Of a DNA stretch of 64,000 nt, positions 26,095 through 45,232 are shown piece after piece (position 1 is the first letter of the stretch; the number at the start of each line of letters is the position of its first letter). The stretch is from Tubiluchus corallicola (lineage: Eukaryota; Priapulida; Priapulimorpha; Priapulimorphida; Tubiluchidae), in contig JAQGDQ010000081.1 in the NCBI GenBank assembly GCA_030141605.1, forward strand, positions 130,001 to 194,000, given 5' to 3'. Under the pieces are notes generated by a model. That model searched no databases and was not told the origin of the DNA. It saw only the letters and a list, made by a program, of their open reading frames with translations. A program made the translations under genes and the position numbers.

Positions 26095-28144
26095 CAGACA
26101 CACAATATATGTACAGTATATGATTATGTAGTTATTCACAAAATCAAATGTACCATTTTTGCCAAGATCCTCAGTTCTTCACCTTCATATTAATTTTGGG
26201 AATTAGAAATCAAGATAATTTATACAGATAAGCCAGCAGTAAGAACCCACACCAGCACGCATGCAGGCAAACACAAATACACACACAAAGTTCATTGACC
26301 ATTGAATAATTTGCTTAATAATGATATTTTGATGCATTCATACATCTGAAGCAAGCAAAGTATAAATAAATGACTCAGTCATGTTCCAGATACAACATAT
26401 GTACAACTGTAAATCATAAGGTCAAAGCATCCAAGATTAACAATAAATCCAATAATAATAGGCCTACATTCAAATAAATTTATATAAATTGAATGTCACA
26501 TGCAATATAAAATTATAAGCAAAAACTACATTACAAACTGAAACCAAACTAAATTTTACAAGCAAAAAGAGAAACAACTTAATACACTAAAGTGATTTCT
26601 AATGAACAGAAAAATGCATGCAATATAAACAATATATTGCAAACAACAAACAACAAGAATAATAAATAATATGTTAATTAAATAATATCTTAAAGTAAAT
26701 ATATTATTAATCAGTAAGAGTATTACCTAGTTATCTTTTATACTGCAAAATTAAAATCCTTTTAATATTTTCAATAAAGTAATAACAAAGGCACTGGCTA
26801 GAGGTACGGATCCGTACACGTCTTTTCTACGATATCAAATACGGATCCGTATTCGTAGCTATTTTCGCAACAAATATGGATCCGTGCTTTTTGTGACATT
26901 TGCAAAACATGCGGATTTTGACCATTTTAACGGCATACGGCGTTTGTCCATGTGCCCTGCTCATCATTGAAAAGTAGAGTCTCACTTCATGAAAATGGTG
27001 ATATGGCATTATACAGCCGTACTGTTTTTCTTCGTGATATAATAGTTACACTGTAAATATTACTTAGTCTCCTTTTATTATCTTGAAAATTGTTAGCTTC
27101 TATAGAGTGCTGTGTGTTGCATAAGCTACAAATTAATAATTTGTCTAATTTATCTTGTTTTTTGTTACAAAAAAACTTTCATATTTTGATGTGTAGTATT
27201 CTAGTTAGCAAGAGTATAAATCTTAGAGTGTTATGAATTTCTTAGAGTGTTGTAATATGACCTACTAGCCCATATTCTTTCTATAGTGTTGTGAATTTGA
27301 TAACTTACTAAACTGTATTTTTCCTCAGTTTGGGTTGTGATTTATTGACTTGTTGAACATAGCAAAAAATTTTAGTCTTTATGTGATATACACTAAGTCC
27401 AATCTATAAGAGCTGCTAAGTTGTTACATGCACCTGTTGCCAAAATTCATGTTGTGAATCTCATGCACATGCGGTGGAATGGCAGTGGATTTCTTTAAAC
27501 TGCCAAAAATCTAGTTAAAATATTGGAAACACTGATTAAGTGTTGAATAAGATGCTAAAGTTAATGAAAGAATAAAATTTAGTCTTAAAGCAGACAATAT
27601 CTATCTATATATATTCAATGTCAATCAATCGCAGATGCGGGTATTTACAGTTGTGGATTTTGCAGCTGCGGATAAACAAGAAAGTGATATCCGCTCGTCT
27701 CTGACGGCGATCCATAGTAGTTTCCCATCAATATCTTTTGCGGTACGGATCGATCCGTATTTTCTAGTGAATGCTTTCAAGACACGGATCCGTATTTTTA
27801 GTTGCTGCAGTCCGGATACGGTTCCGTACCTTTAGTCACTGGCAATAACAAAACCCTGATACTAATTCACTTGGCATGGTTCCATAATATGGCACCTCTA
27901 CATGCTAGAGATGTACCCTTTCATACGTTTAACAAGCATTTTATTAAGCACGAAGTCATTTCACTTTATGTCGGTAGCATGCACTTGCAAGGGTCCACAA
28001 AGTCTATTCTCTAGTGAATGTCAATTCTATTCTCTAGTGAATGTGAATTTTACTTGCCTCCACCATTGTGCAAGTCTGGAATGCCGTGAATATCAGCATA
28101 AAGCTGAATCCAAGAAGTATGATATTTAATGTTTTTGTATCCAT
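17403..28144 (-). CDS. MFSD11: UNC93-like major facilitator protein MFSD11
   Basis: Thirteen exons, in gene order: 28144-28058, 25281-25241, 25060-24953, 24546-24467, 23558-23462, 22229-22047, 21426-21395, 20922-20857, 20642-20517, 19869-19698, 19172-19109, 18291-18220, 17573-17403 (stop TAG). They give 432 residues, close to the roughly 449 of vertebrate MFSD11. Recognisable conserved stretches are FTAFQTC near residue 19, [67 protein letters not shown] and [14 protein letters not shown]. The chain is mostly hydrophobic, as expected of a multi-span transporter fold. The substrate of MFSD11 is not established. Intron 1 starts with a GC donor (GGAG|GCAAGT). Identification is secure from order and similarity along the whole length. 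Confidence 0.96.
17926..18159. mobile_element. Possible MITE in MFSD11 intron 12
   Basis: The left end GGTCGACCTTGCGACACAAC resembles the complement of the right end, GGTCAATCTGCGAAACGACG, with indels. The segment is 234 bp and richer in GC than its flanks. No target duplication is clear, so this is tentative. Confidence 0.35.
19309..19402 (-). mobile_element. Possible LINE or SINE 3' tail in MFSD11 intron 10
   Basis: On the minus strand a GC-richer segment (CCAGAGAGTAAGGAGTCC, then GTCCCTGGATGTATG) ends in ATTCATTAGATGATGATGATG. A short simple-repeat tail of this kind is usual at 3' ends of non-LTR elements. Weak evidence. Confidence 0.3.
20166..20345 (-). pseudogene. LINE reverse-transcriptase C-terminus relic in MFSD11 intron 9
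   Basis: Minus-strand translation reads [13 protein letters not shown], then in the next frame [17 protein letters not shown] and [10 protein letters not shown] before a stop. This follows the well-known end of CR1/L2/RTE-type LINE polyproteins (RGH-x-KL, then FF-x-R-V-x-WN-x-L, then S-x-x-x-FK-x-R-L). The frame break inside makes it a dead fragment. Confidence 0.75.
22838..22941 (-). pseudogene. Second, more decayed LINE C-terminus relic in MFSD11 intron 5
   Basis: Minus-strand frame reads [20 protein letters not shown] then [12 protein letters not shown], which resembles the R-x-I-x-LWN-x-LP ... V-x-A-x-S-V-x-x-FK pattern at LINE polyprotein ends. Conserved residues are partly lost, so confidence is moderate. 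Confidence 0.45.
23609..23640. repeat. (AT)n microsatellite
   Basis: About 32 bp of alternating AT followed by ATATG-rich sequence. A GA-rich purine tract follows at about 23824-23882. Both lie in MFSD11 intron 5, upstream of exon 6. Confidence 0.9.
25949..26105. repeat. (CA)n microsatellite with interrupted start
   Basis: A run of CA from about 26017, preceded by an interrupted part in which CACACGCTCATGCATGCA appears twice. It lies in MFSD11 intron 1. The open frames made of His/Thr or Val/Cys repeats here are artefacts of the repeat. Confidence 0.97.
26790..27843. mobile_element. 1,054-bp non-autonomous DNA transposon with palindromic termini
   Basis: Both sides carry AATAACAAA (26781-26789 and 27844-27852), a perfect 9-bp target duplication. 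The 20-bp ends are inverted repeats: left GGCACTGGCTAGAGGTACGG, and the complement of the right end is GCCAGTGACTAAAGGTACGG (16 of 20 match). Inside each end are several palindromic motifs of the TACGGATCCGTA type: near 26803, 26840 and 26873 on the left; near 27742, 27784 and 27815 on the right. The interior has no transposase-like frame. The 8-9-bp duplication and CA-TG ends suggest hAT or a Mutator-like group; the family is not certain. It is in MFSD11 intron 1. Confidence 0.9.
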
Positions 28145-29484
28145 TGCTACAAAATCTAAAGTAAAATAGTAGGTTTTTTTTATATAATTATAAAATAAGA
28201 TGGAAAAAACATCGACAAGACAGTAAACGAATAGACGCCTATGAATACAATCAATATAAGAAACTTTCGCTTGATTTTCTCAGTTACCCAAAGAATGAGG
28301 ACCATAGACAATATGGAAATTTACTACGCAGCAGTTCCCGCTGTTAGTGTCGCCATAGTGGCACAGTATTACGGACTGTTGTTGTCAGGTACACTATAGC
28401 ACAAGATGTTCGCGCACCGGTGTCTACTGTAACAGATGAACTCATGGGCTTCACCAAAAAAATCCGGGCCAGTCGACAGGCGCTCATAACTTGCTAAGCA
28501 GTGAGTTGCACGAATAAAAATATCTTTCTAAATTTCCTGAGGATGCAACCTGGTAATTATCTCAAAATGCTAATTATAACACAGTTTTGTAACCTTTGAC
28601 TAAAAGTTAAATATTTGTACACTAAGCAAATACTGCAAGGCCTACATTTGTTTTTGGCGATTTATAGCAGCTGTTATATTTTTGAATATTATTTAAAGCA
28701 AGCATAAGGCAATAAGAATATTTAGTAGTTAAAATGAAAATCATGAAATGAAAATTAGTAGATTTATTTACAAAAGAAGTTAAGGACTTCTGCATTTACG
28801 ATATTACTCCTCTTTTTTATTGTCATAAACAAAAACTAACAAAACGAAACATCAGAGCTGTCATCCTAAGCAGCCGACATTGATCAAGTTAGGTCAAAAT
28901 CAAGTTACAGAATTCAGGTGAGAAGACAACATTAGAATCTGCAGGCAGGTCATAATACTTTATAATTATATCATGTGTAGACGTCACTTATATTTTTCAA
29001 GATTCAGTTAGGCTTACATCAAAGTAAATGTTCATTAAATACAGTTTGTTTACGTGTAAAAATGTACTTGTGTAAACGTACTAATAAAACGCCTGTGACT
29101 AAATCCACAGACAAGTCTTGATGAATAATTTATTTATTGATGGGCTTAAATTAAATGATTTTATATAGATCTAGGTGCTAAGGGCAATCAATTTATATTG
29201 TTAAATATATCGACTCAGCTTTATAGAATCTCTGTATGTAATAATGCATGCATCGTACATGTATATGAGTGTGTGTACATGGGTGTATTACGATGCCCTA
29301 GGCTTACAGTTATATGTACAATATATTAATACATTATAATATATGCGTAATTATAAAGGTTAATTGCAGGGCACATAAATGGGTGCAGTTTTTAATGTGC
29401 TAAATCCACCACCTCACATTGGAGTAAAACGACCAAGAAACAAATGGAAGAACAAAAGGAAAAGAAGGATCTCTCTCTCTCTCT

Positions 29485-29535
29485 CTTTCTCTCCCTCCCT
29501 CCCTTTCTTTCTCTTTAAGAGAAGGAGGGAGAGAA
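29485..29535. repeat. Polypyrimidine/polypurine inverted repeat
   Basis: TTTCTCTCCCTCC (29485-29497) is the exact complement of GGAGGGAGAGAAA (29523-29535), and CTCTTTAAGAG lies in the middle. It follows a (CT)n run from about 29470. It can form a hairpin or cruciform. Confidence 0.9.
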
Positions 29536-30183
29536 AAATCAATCAATGAATCAATAAAAGAAGGCATTACTTTTTACATAGTAGGCAGCCACCATCGTGC
29601 AATCAGCTAGCATCTTTCCTACTTACAAGAAAGCTGAAGAAGTATTTGCAAGTACATAATACAAACAGATTGCTACAACTGTTTTTCGTTTTCATAAAAA
29701 GTTTTTAATTTTTTTAAACTAATAATCGCTTTTATTTAAGATATTCTTCTTTTATTAAAACGCAAAAGTGATTTTGGCTTATCTAAACTGCGCGTTTGCC
29801 AACACTATTGGTAGATTTAATAATATTATGATTACAGGCAATGCGCTGCTCAAAAGTTTTTAATCGCCCACCGTTTGATGCCGACAGCGTAGCCACTAAT
29901 CGCAAAAACGAAATACGTAACAATTCCTAAACTTTGCAGTTAGCCGTGGGTTCGTGTAGATAAGCCATATTGAATGCATCCAAATCTAACATTCCGACAT
30001 CAGTACTTAATGCCATAATATTCTTTCACGGTATTTAATTACCCTTGAGTACAATATGAAACTCCTCAGTTTTGTTTTCGCTAAGTTGATTTCTTTGTTT
30101 CATCCAAATTCTTAATCAGTTTGATTAACAACAATTATAATTGTGCTACTAGTCTGTATCTCACAATCATATACATAGCTGCT

Positions 30184-30207
30184 ACTAGTATTAGTAGTAA
30201 TACTAGT
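30184..30207. repeat. Perfect palindrome with 10-bp arms
   Basis: ACTAGTATTA, spacer GTAG, then TAATACTAGT. Neighbouring CTGCTACT and AGTAGCAG extend the symmetry loosely. Confidence 0.9.
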
Positions 30208-30331
30208 ATTAGTTACTAATAAAACTAAGTAGCAGTATTTCAGTTTTTTATATTGAATTGAATTTGAGCTTTGCTGGAACTGTTCATTTAATGACGTCTG
30301 TATTTTCTTTTGTTTTGCCGAGATAATAATT

Positions 30332-30875
30332 TTATTTGCCTTCAGAATAATTATCACAGAATAGTAATTTAGTATTATAACAATAAGCTACAAAATTTTA
30401 GAATGGCGGGATGGCGAAAGACCAAACGGTCATCTAATCTGCCATCCCTAAATAGTGAGTCTACTAATTTCAGCATGGCGAGCAAATATTATTATAACAA
30501 AAATAAAGAATAGAAAAGGAAAATAAAAAATCAAAATTAAAATGATGGCAAACAATTATGGAAGATCTAATTATGCGTGAAAATTAAATTAGTAAAGCAG
30601 TATTCATGGGCAAAACTAACTAATTAAAAGCAAAATGCCTAGCAAATTGATCTGGTTAAATGCAATAGTGAGAACTAAAAAGAAGCAGATTTGCATGTAC
30701 CTGCAAGGCCATAGTGGTTTTAAACGAAATGAATAATAAAATTTAATAACAGTAACATATATCGACCAAAAATAGCTAATAAATTTAAGAAGGTAAGTAT
30801 CACTGATAAAGCAATCTGAAACTGTCTTTTATTATAATTATATTAATGATATTATAGAAAGACCATTTTATCAAT
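30332..30875. repeat. Dispersed repeat, copy 1
   Basis: About 540 bp that align with 62863-64000, with one large insertion in the other copy. Shared landmarks are AACAATAAGCTACAAAAT, GAGTCTACTAATTTCAGCAT, GATGGCAAACAATTATGGA, GGGCAAAACTAACTAATTA and TTATATTAATGATATTATA. A hairpin at 30408-30448 (GGGATGGC...GACC / GGTC...GCCATCCC) is kept in both copies. No open reading frame; a non-coding mobile or tandem-derived repeat family. Confidence 0.9.
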
Positions 30876-31134
30876 CATATTAATACTATTCAAACCTGGT
30901 TATATTTTTTTAAAATTCGAGAGATGTGCCATTTATGATTAGTCTGTATTGAGTTTTAAATGATGTAAATGTATGGTAGATTAATACTGGTGTGATCATG
31001 TTGAACTTGTGCATTACTTATAACAAGAAAATTATTGTAAGTACAGATTTAAGTTGAATGTTAGTTAATTAAAGATGATACTATAAAGCAGTCGAGCAAT
31101 AAACAAGAAATAAATATCACCAGAATATTACCTA

Positions 31135-31419
31135 TTGGCGATACCACGTAGTTCTTTTCTGAAGACTCAAAAGAAGAAAAACATTGGCACTAGCAGCATT
31201 CTTGAAACTTATAAATGTCTCCTAGAGAAAGAAAAATGGTCCAGGAAGAACCATTTGGGGGCTTATGCCCTGAAGTTACCAGAATGTAGTCCACTTATTA
31301 ACGCTTTCCATGCATCAGTTCAACCGTCAAAGAAACCAAGAGGCGGCAGAGTACTTACATGGATGGAGTTCACTCAAAAAGATCCCAACGGAGCATCTCT
31401 GATTCTGGAGGATGCTTGA
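31135..31419 (+). other. Unexplained open reading frame (about 94 codons)
   Basis: An open frame that includes FLKTQKKKNIGTSS, EKEKWSRKNHLGAYALKLPE and RVLTWMEFTQKDPNGASL, then TGA. Composition is more coding-like (charged, few Phe/Asn runs) than other short frames nearby. It has no convincing start codon; an in-frame TAA lies just upstream and no clear acceptor was found. It may be a retrocopy fragment, a transposon piece or an exon of an unseen gene. I do not recognise it. Confidence 0.25.
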
Positions 31420-32883
31420 CTTTGGAGAGTGACTAAGGACCAAGGCATTTGGCGGTAGAAGGGTAAATGTGCAATATGGTTCGATGAATAAACACATAAT
31501 ATGATGATAATTTTTACATTAGGGAAGACAGTCCACTTGTTAAAGCTGTACAAAGTCATGGTGATAACGAATACACAACAAATATGCTCACATTACTACA
31601 TTCCTCAATGTTGTCCTCACCTCAGAGCAAATTATAATTGAAGATCTCTAAATGACGAACCCTGTCGCAAAAAGTGTTCTTAACGTTATAACCTGGAACA
31701 TAATAATCCGTTCTGAGCATAGGGGAAATAATGCTATAGTAGAGATGATAACAACATGATGAGACAAACTAAACGACATTTTGAAAGTTTCAACATACAT
31801 ACTTGTTGAAATATATTTCATTACACAGTGAACTGAAACATTCGTATCAAAAAAGCAGTAAAATACACCCAAAGATCATTGTGGATGACATAAAGTGTAA
31901 ATAGAGCTATAAACAGTAAGTAAACACCAGGCATTTTATTTAAGGGCACATGATAAACACAAAAAGAAGACAATGGTTTTAAATGAGCTTGCACAAGAAG
32001 GGAATATTTGGGCACGGGAAATTTAGACATGGAGACACTTCGGTACAAGACATTTAGGTACCAATAAAATCTAATGTTTACCCAATTTTTTATTTTTGTT
32101 TATTAAATTTTTAATATTCACTATTTTTCCAACTATCGCAATATTTGTTTTAAACCGCATCGCTAAATATTAAAGTACAATAATTAAAGCCAGTCAATTG
32201 ACTCTGCACTTTCTGGTTTTCCACTTTTAGTATTAATGTGTTTGCTAACTTTGCTTACAAATTGAACGCAGCAGAAAACGCTACAAATTTAGTTTCACAT
32301 TTTATTTCAACAATATCTAGTGCATCACAAAAACAGAAGTGCAAATGCAGCAAATCGCAAATCCGCTAACCTGATTATAAAGATAATGCTATGTGTAGTA
32401 TATTCATTCAGTACTAACCTTAGAAAAGTAGAACTAGTTTTATAGTTGTTTATGCTAGCTGCCAACTGGAAAACAACCGGATTAATTAATGAACAAACAC
32501 TTAGTGTGTGAGAATACAATATCAAGATTAACATATTTGTAGGCTTTTTGTTTATCTCTTGTGAAATGCATGAATCATGTTACATTTGCAGCAGTGCTTG
32601 TACACACGCTAAGCAACTTATAATTCTTTCCAGCTTTAATTACATGATCATAGTCATGATAGTAAAACTTTAAAGGTTCTAAGTTTGTAGACAATTAGGC
32701 AGTGAACTAGGATTCGCCCAATTTTAACTAGGCAGCATTGTAGGTGTGTAATAAACACAGAAACATATTCTTGCATGATGGAGTCACGTAGCAATACAGT
32801 GTGCATTGGTCACCAAATGGCAACACTCAGATGACCTGGCCCCGCATAAGAAATTTTTCAACACGTTAACATAGTCAACATAA

Positions 32884-33075
32884 TAACATCAGTTTTGTCT
32901 TGCAGGTGAGCTCAGCTGACATGGATTGCAGATGATATAATTCTAATAACATTAGGTTTGCTTTGCAGGAAGTAGGCCTAAATGGCATGGAACGCAAATA
33001 ATACAACGATGTAAGACATGTAACATCAACTTTGTTTTGCAGGAGGTGGATTCAAATGACATTGATTGGCTTTTC
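32884..33075 (+). repeat. Degenerate three-copy tandem repeat with acceptor-like cores
   Basis: Units start at about 32884, 32946 and 33020 (62-74 bp). Each has TAACAT(C/T)A, a T-rich tract ending TTGCAGG and a GACATTGATTGG-like end. Each unit thus contains a splice-acceptor-like site. After the third core an open frame runs about 37 codons to a TAA at about 33152, ending just before the mTERF CDS. Confidence 0.7.
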
Positions 33076-33228
33076 TACGACTCAAGCAGCAGTTTGACCT
33101 CAGACAGATGTGTTTTGGAATTGAAAATGTCTACATTGATTCGGTTAGTTTAATGTTCATATATCATTGTGTTAATTTTGTCATGTAAATGGGAAGAAAA
33201 GCGCTAGTTATCATACACCTCGAGAGTC

Positions 33229-34395
33229 ATGATATTCTTCTTTAAAACGACTCGAATTCTTATTGTCAAGAAAACATCTAAATGTTCGTTTCTCACTGGA
33301 CTCGTTTTTTCATATGACAAATACGTTCAGAAGCATACTCGATTTTTCTTTGCTTCACAGCCAATTCATTTTGTTGAGCAGAGTGAACCTGTTAGCAAAG
33401 CATCTTTAACAAACAAAGTGACTACAAGCTATAGCAGTTGTCATGTGCTTGCTCAGCTTATGAATGAGCCTACTCTTGGCAAGCTTGATGCAAGTAAAAT
33501 TGAGGATCGCTATCATCTGTGCTTAAACAACGGCATTTCCAACCAACTTTTGCTCACAAATAAATGGCTTCTTACGTTGTCTTGCCTTGAGCTGCAGAAA
33601 AAATTATCAGCTGCAACGCAGTTTGGAAAAATAAATGAGTACTCTTTTTCACTGCTGCAACTTGATAAGAAGGCACAGTATATGCTAACGAAAAAGGCGG
33701 AAAGTGGTGCAGATATCGCGGAACGATGTGCGATGCTGTGCAAGTTGTTAGAATTGTCTCTTACAGAATGTCAAAGAGCATTACAGAAACATTCTCGCTT
33801 ACTACTTCGAGATCCTCAGCATTTAGCAACTTTAGTCACTGTACTTGTTTCTTCAGGTATAACTTTAAAACAAATAAAGTGTGATCTTGCCGTATTAAGG
33901 TATTCGTACAATTTCATACACGACAGACTGGAGAAGATACATGGCATGGGTTTAAAAGACATTCCAGTGTGGCTTGTTAAAAAATCAGAAAACAGCTTTA
34001 ATGACTATATAAATCAGCAAAATTTGAGAAAACAAGCCATGCATGAAATTATGGGAAGTAATAAAGATGTGGCTGAATACTTGTCTAAGCGTCTCAGTTG
34101 TAATCGTACGGAAGTTGAAATGATGGCTGTTAAAGATCACACACTCTTACCTACCAATATAATCAAATTAAAGCAAATTATAGACTGGCTATTTGAAAAA
34201 GGATTCAAGCCTCGACAAATAATGCAACAGCCCCGTGTCTTGAGCCATAGTCTAAAACGAATTCAGGCTCGTTACAGAACGCTCGTTCAGTTGAAATTAC
34301 CAGTAGACAATATTAGTCAATTTTACATTCCGACTAAAGACTTCAATAAAATGATATTGAAAAAACGGAAGCGCTTGAAATGCGTCGGCTCGTAA
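33229..34395 (+). CDS. mTERF-family mitochondrial transcription termination/translation factor
   Basis: Single-exon reading frame of 388 residues. The N-terminus (MIFFFKTTRILIVKKTSK) is basic and hydrophobic, as in a mitochondrial targeting peptide. The body is all-helical in character. The C-terminal part shows the mTERF repeat pattern: WLFEKGFKPRQIMQQPRVL, then LKRIQARYRTLVQLKLPV. Length and layout fit MTERF1/MTERF2, which bind mitochondrial DNA as helical superhelices; which paralogue this is cannot be decided by eye. Intronless coding regions are common in this family, and 5' UTR exons may lie upstream. The start at 33229 is the first ATG of the frame. Confidence 0.8.
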   Translation: MIFFFKTTRILIVKKTSKCSFLTGLVFSYDKYVQKHTRFFFASQPIHFVEQSEPVSKASLTNKVTTSYSSCHVLAQLMNEPTLGKLDASKIEDRYHLCLNNGISNQLLLTNKWLLTLSCLELQKKLSAATQFGKINEYSFSLLQLDKKAQYMLTKKAESGADIAERCAMLCKLLELSLTECQRALQKHSRLLLRDPQHLATLVTVLVSSGITLKQIKCDLAVLRYSYNFIHDRLEKIHGMGLKDIPVWLVKKSENSFNDYINQQNLRKQAMHEIMGSNKDVAEYLSKRLSCNRTEVEMMAVKDHTLLPTNIIKLKQIIDWLFEKGFKPRQIMQQPRVLSHSLKRIQARYRTLVQLKLPVDNISQFYIPTKDFNKMILKKRKRLKCVGS

Positions 34396-34620
34396 GTTGT
34401 TTTTGTTTTTATCTTGATATTTGTTTTTTACCAAAATTTTGCTTTTCTTAGTCACCGAGCTGTCATACATGTATCTAGAACTTATAACCTAAAAAATAAT
34501 AGACAATCCAAAAGACATCGATGAAAAGACAAACAACAGCAGCCTAACAGTGCTTGAATTTTATGGTTGGACAGTACTAATTCCTGCAGTTAAAGTGGTT
34601 ATCTTATCTGTAGCCTTTTT

Positions 34621-34965
34621 GTATTTAGGACTTCACATAAGTGATTGTCAAATTGTATTGTTCTGCATGCTGTACAGATTTGCGATGCCTTACAATAAAC
34701 TCGTTTCGAATTAGCTAACATAGTTGCCATTTCTTACACCTAGCGGTAGTATGTAATGTCACTGGGCCATTGGCAAGAAGATAGAGATTTTGGTTAAAAT
34801 AAGTATTTAGGACTCCACATAAGTGATTGTCAAATTGTATTGTTCTACATGCTGTACAGATTTGTGGTGCCTTACAATAAAATTGTTTCGAATTACCTAA
34901 CAGAGCTTGCTATTTCTTACACCTTGTCACTAACATGAAGATTGAGATTTGGTTAAAATAAGTTC
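34621..34965 (+). repeat. 182-bp tandem duplication carrying duplicated polyA signals
   Basis: GTATTTAGGACT(T/C)CACATAAG starts at 34621 and again at 34803. The second copy is slightly shorter, and both end in GGTTAAAATAAG. Each copy contains CTTACAATAAA, giving AATAAA at 34694-34699 and 34876-34881, 300 and 480 bp after the mTERF stop codon. These are the likely alternative 3' ends of the mTERF transcript. Confidence 0.88.
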
Positions 34966-35645
34966 TATCAAAGAAGTACAAACCCGTGCTTAAAACTGCT
35001 TATGCTGAATGTCCAAATGATCCAAGTGGGTAATTCATTCAGGCAGCACTCAGCCAAGCCAGCAAGGCTAGCTGCAGTCTAGTCATAATTAGTACCAAGT
35101 ATTATAACAAACCAGATTACACTGCCTCGGTTATAATGCCAACATCATCATGACATTTTCGTATTGACCTGGTTTCTATCATGTATTAAATACATCAAAT
35201 ATTGCCATCCTCCAAGACAAAATGCAATTGACTCACTGCAACAGCTGCAGGCCAGTCAGAACTCACATCAGGCTTATGTATGTTAGGCCTGCAGTTCTAT
35301 GCGAGTTTTAAGTTTTGGTTCACAGATTTTCAGCATCTCTGCAATGGACTAGCGGTCATCAGTCAAAATTTAGTGATATAAAACTGACACCATGTACTGG
35401 TTGATACAAGGACCTTATGAGGCCTTTATTGGTATATTATATTTATTTTGTGTTATTTTTGCCGATTTACAATATTTTGCATGTTCTTTTTGTAATATTG
35501 AGATGGTTAAACAAGTGAACACTGTACATTAAACAGTTTCCACAACAGGAGCAAAACTTGTGCAGTGAACCACATCTAAACTAGTGTTTGCATCTCAACA
35601 AAAACAATGCAGCAAACAAAAAAGCAAAGAAAATCCTGTCAAAAA
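34966..35645. other. Intergenic DNA between converging mTERF and RPL10 genes
   Basis: About 680 bp between the duplicated mTERF polyA region and the RPL10 polyA signal. I see nothing in it. Confidence 0.6.
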
Positions 35646-35651
35646 TTTATT
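35646..35651 (-). terminator. RPL10: RPL10 polyadenylation signal
   Basis: AATAAA on the minus strand, 35 bp after the stop codon. The short 3' UTR is normal for a ribosomal protein gene. Confidence 0.75.
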
Positions 35652-35685
35652 GAACATTTGCTTTTTGACTATAACATGTTATTTA

Positions 35686-44907
<9,222 letters not shown>

Positions 44908-45207
44908 CTTGTTTATCTAAAAATAAAAAGTAAATATTATTCAGCCGTGATATTAAAAAGACTGTAAGAACATTCCTTGCGGGAAGCCCACAAAGGTGTT
45001 ACTGTAGACACGCTCTTGTTCAGTTTAAACAAATTTCGAGTGCATTTTCAATAACGCTAGAGTGGCAATGTTAAATGATCTTTTAACTGTTACTTTTTAA
45101 GACAGTAAGAAAAAGTTACTTTTTATACTATACGAAAACACAGCAAACAACACAGGCAAGAAACAAAATTTTCAAAATTCTGTTAACAAATTAACCACAC
45201 AGCTTAC

Positions 45208-45232
45208 CGATGGCTGCCACCATAAAAGAGGG
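45208..45232 (-). promoter_or_regulatory. RPL10: RPL10 5' UTR exon with TOP-type start
   Basis: On the minus strand transcription probably starts in CCCTCTTTT (45232-45224), a 5' terminal oligopyrimidine tract as in ribosomal protein mRNAs under mTOR control. The exon continues ATGGTGGCAGCCATCG and ends at a GTAAGC donor. It joins ATAAACAAG just before the true ATG. An upstream ATG lies about 9 nt from the presumed cap. Confidence 0.75.

Larger units (their letters stand above)
28145..33228. other. Intergenic region between diverging MFSD11 and mTERF genes
   Basis: About 5 kb. The MFSD11 leader and promoter should lie just above 28144, and the GC-richer part at 28290-28480 is the likeliest promoter. 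The rest holds a polypyrimidine hairpin at 29.5 kb, a palindrome at 30.19 kb, a dispersed repeat at 30.33-30.88 kb, an unexplained open frame at 31135-31419 and a tandem repeat just upstream of the mTERF gene. No other gene could be supported. Confidence 0.6.

Noticed and set aside
25913-26193. Open frames made of Val/Cys or His/Thr repeats
   Set aside because: They are produced by the CA microsatellite on both strands.
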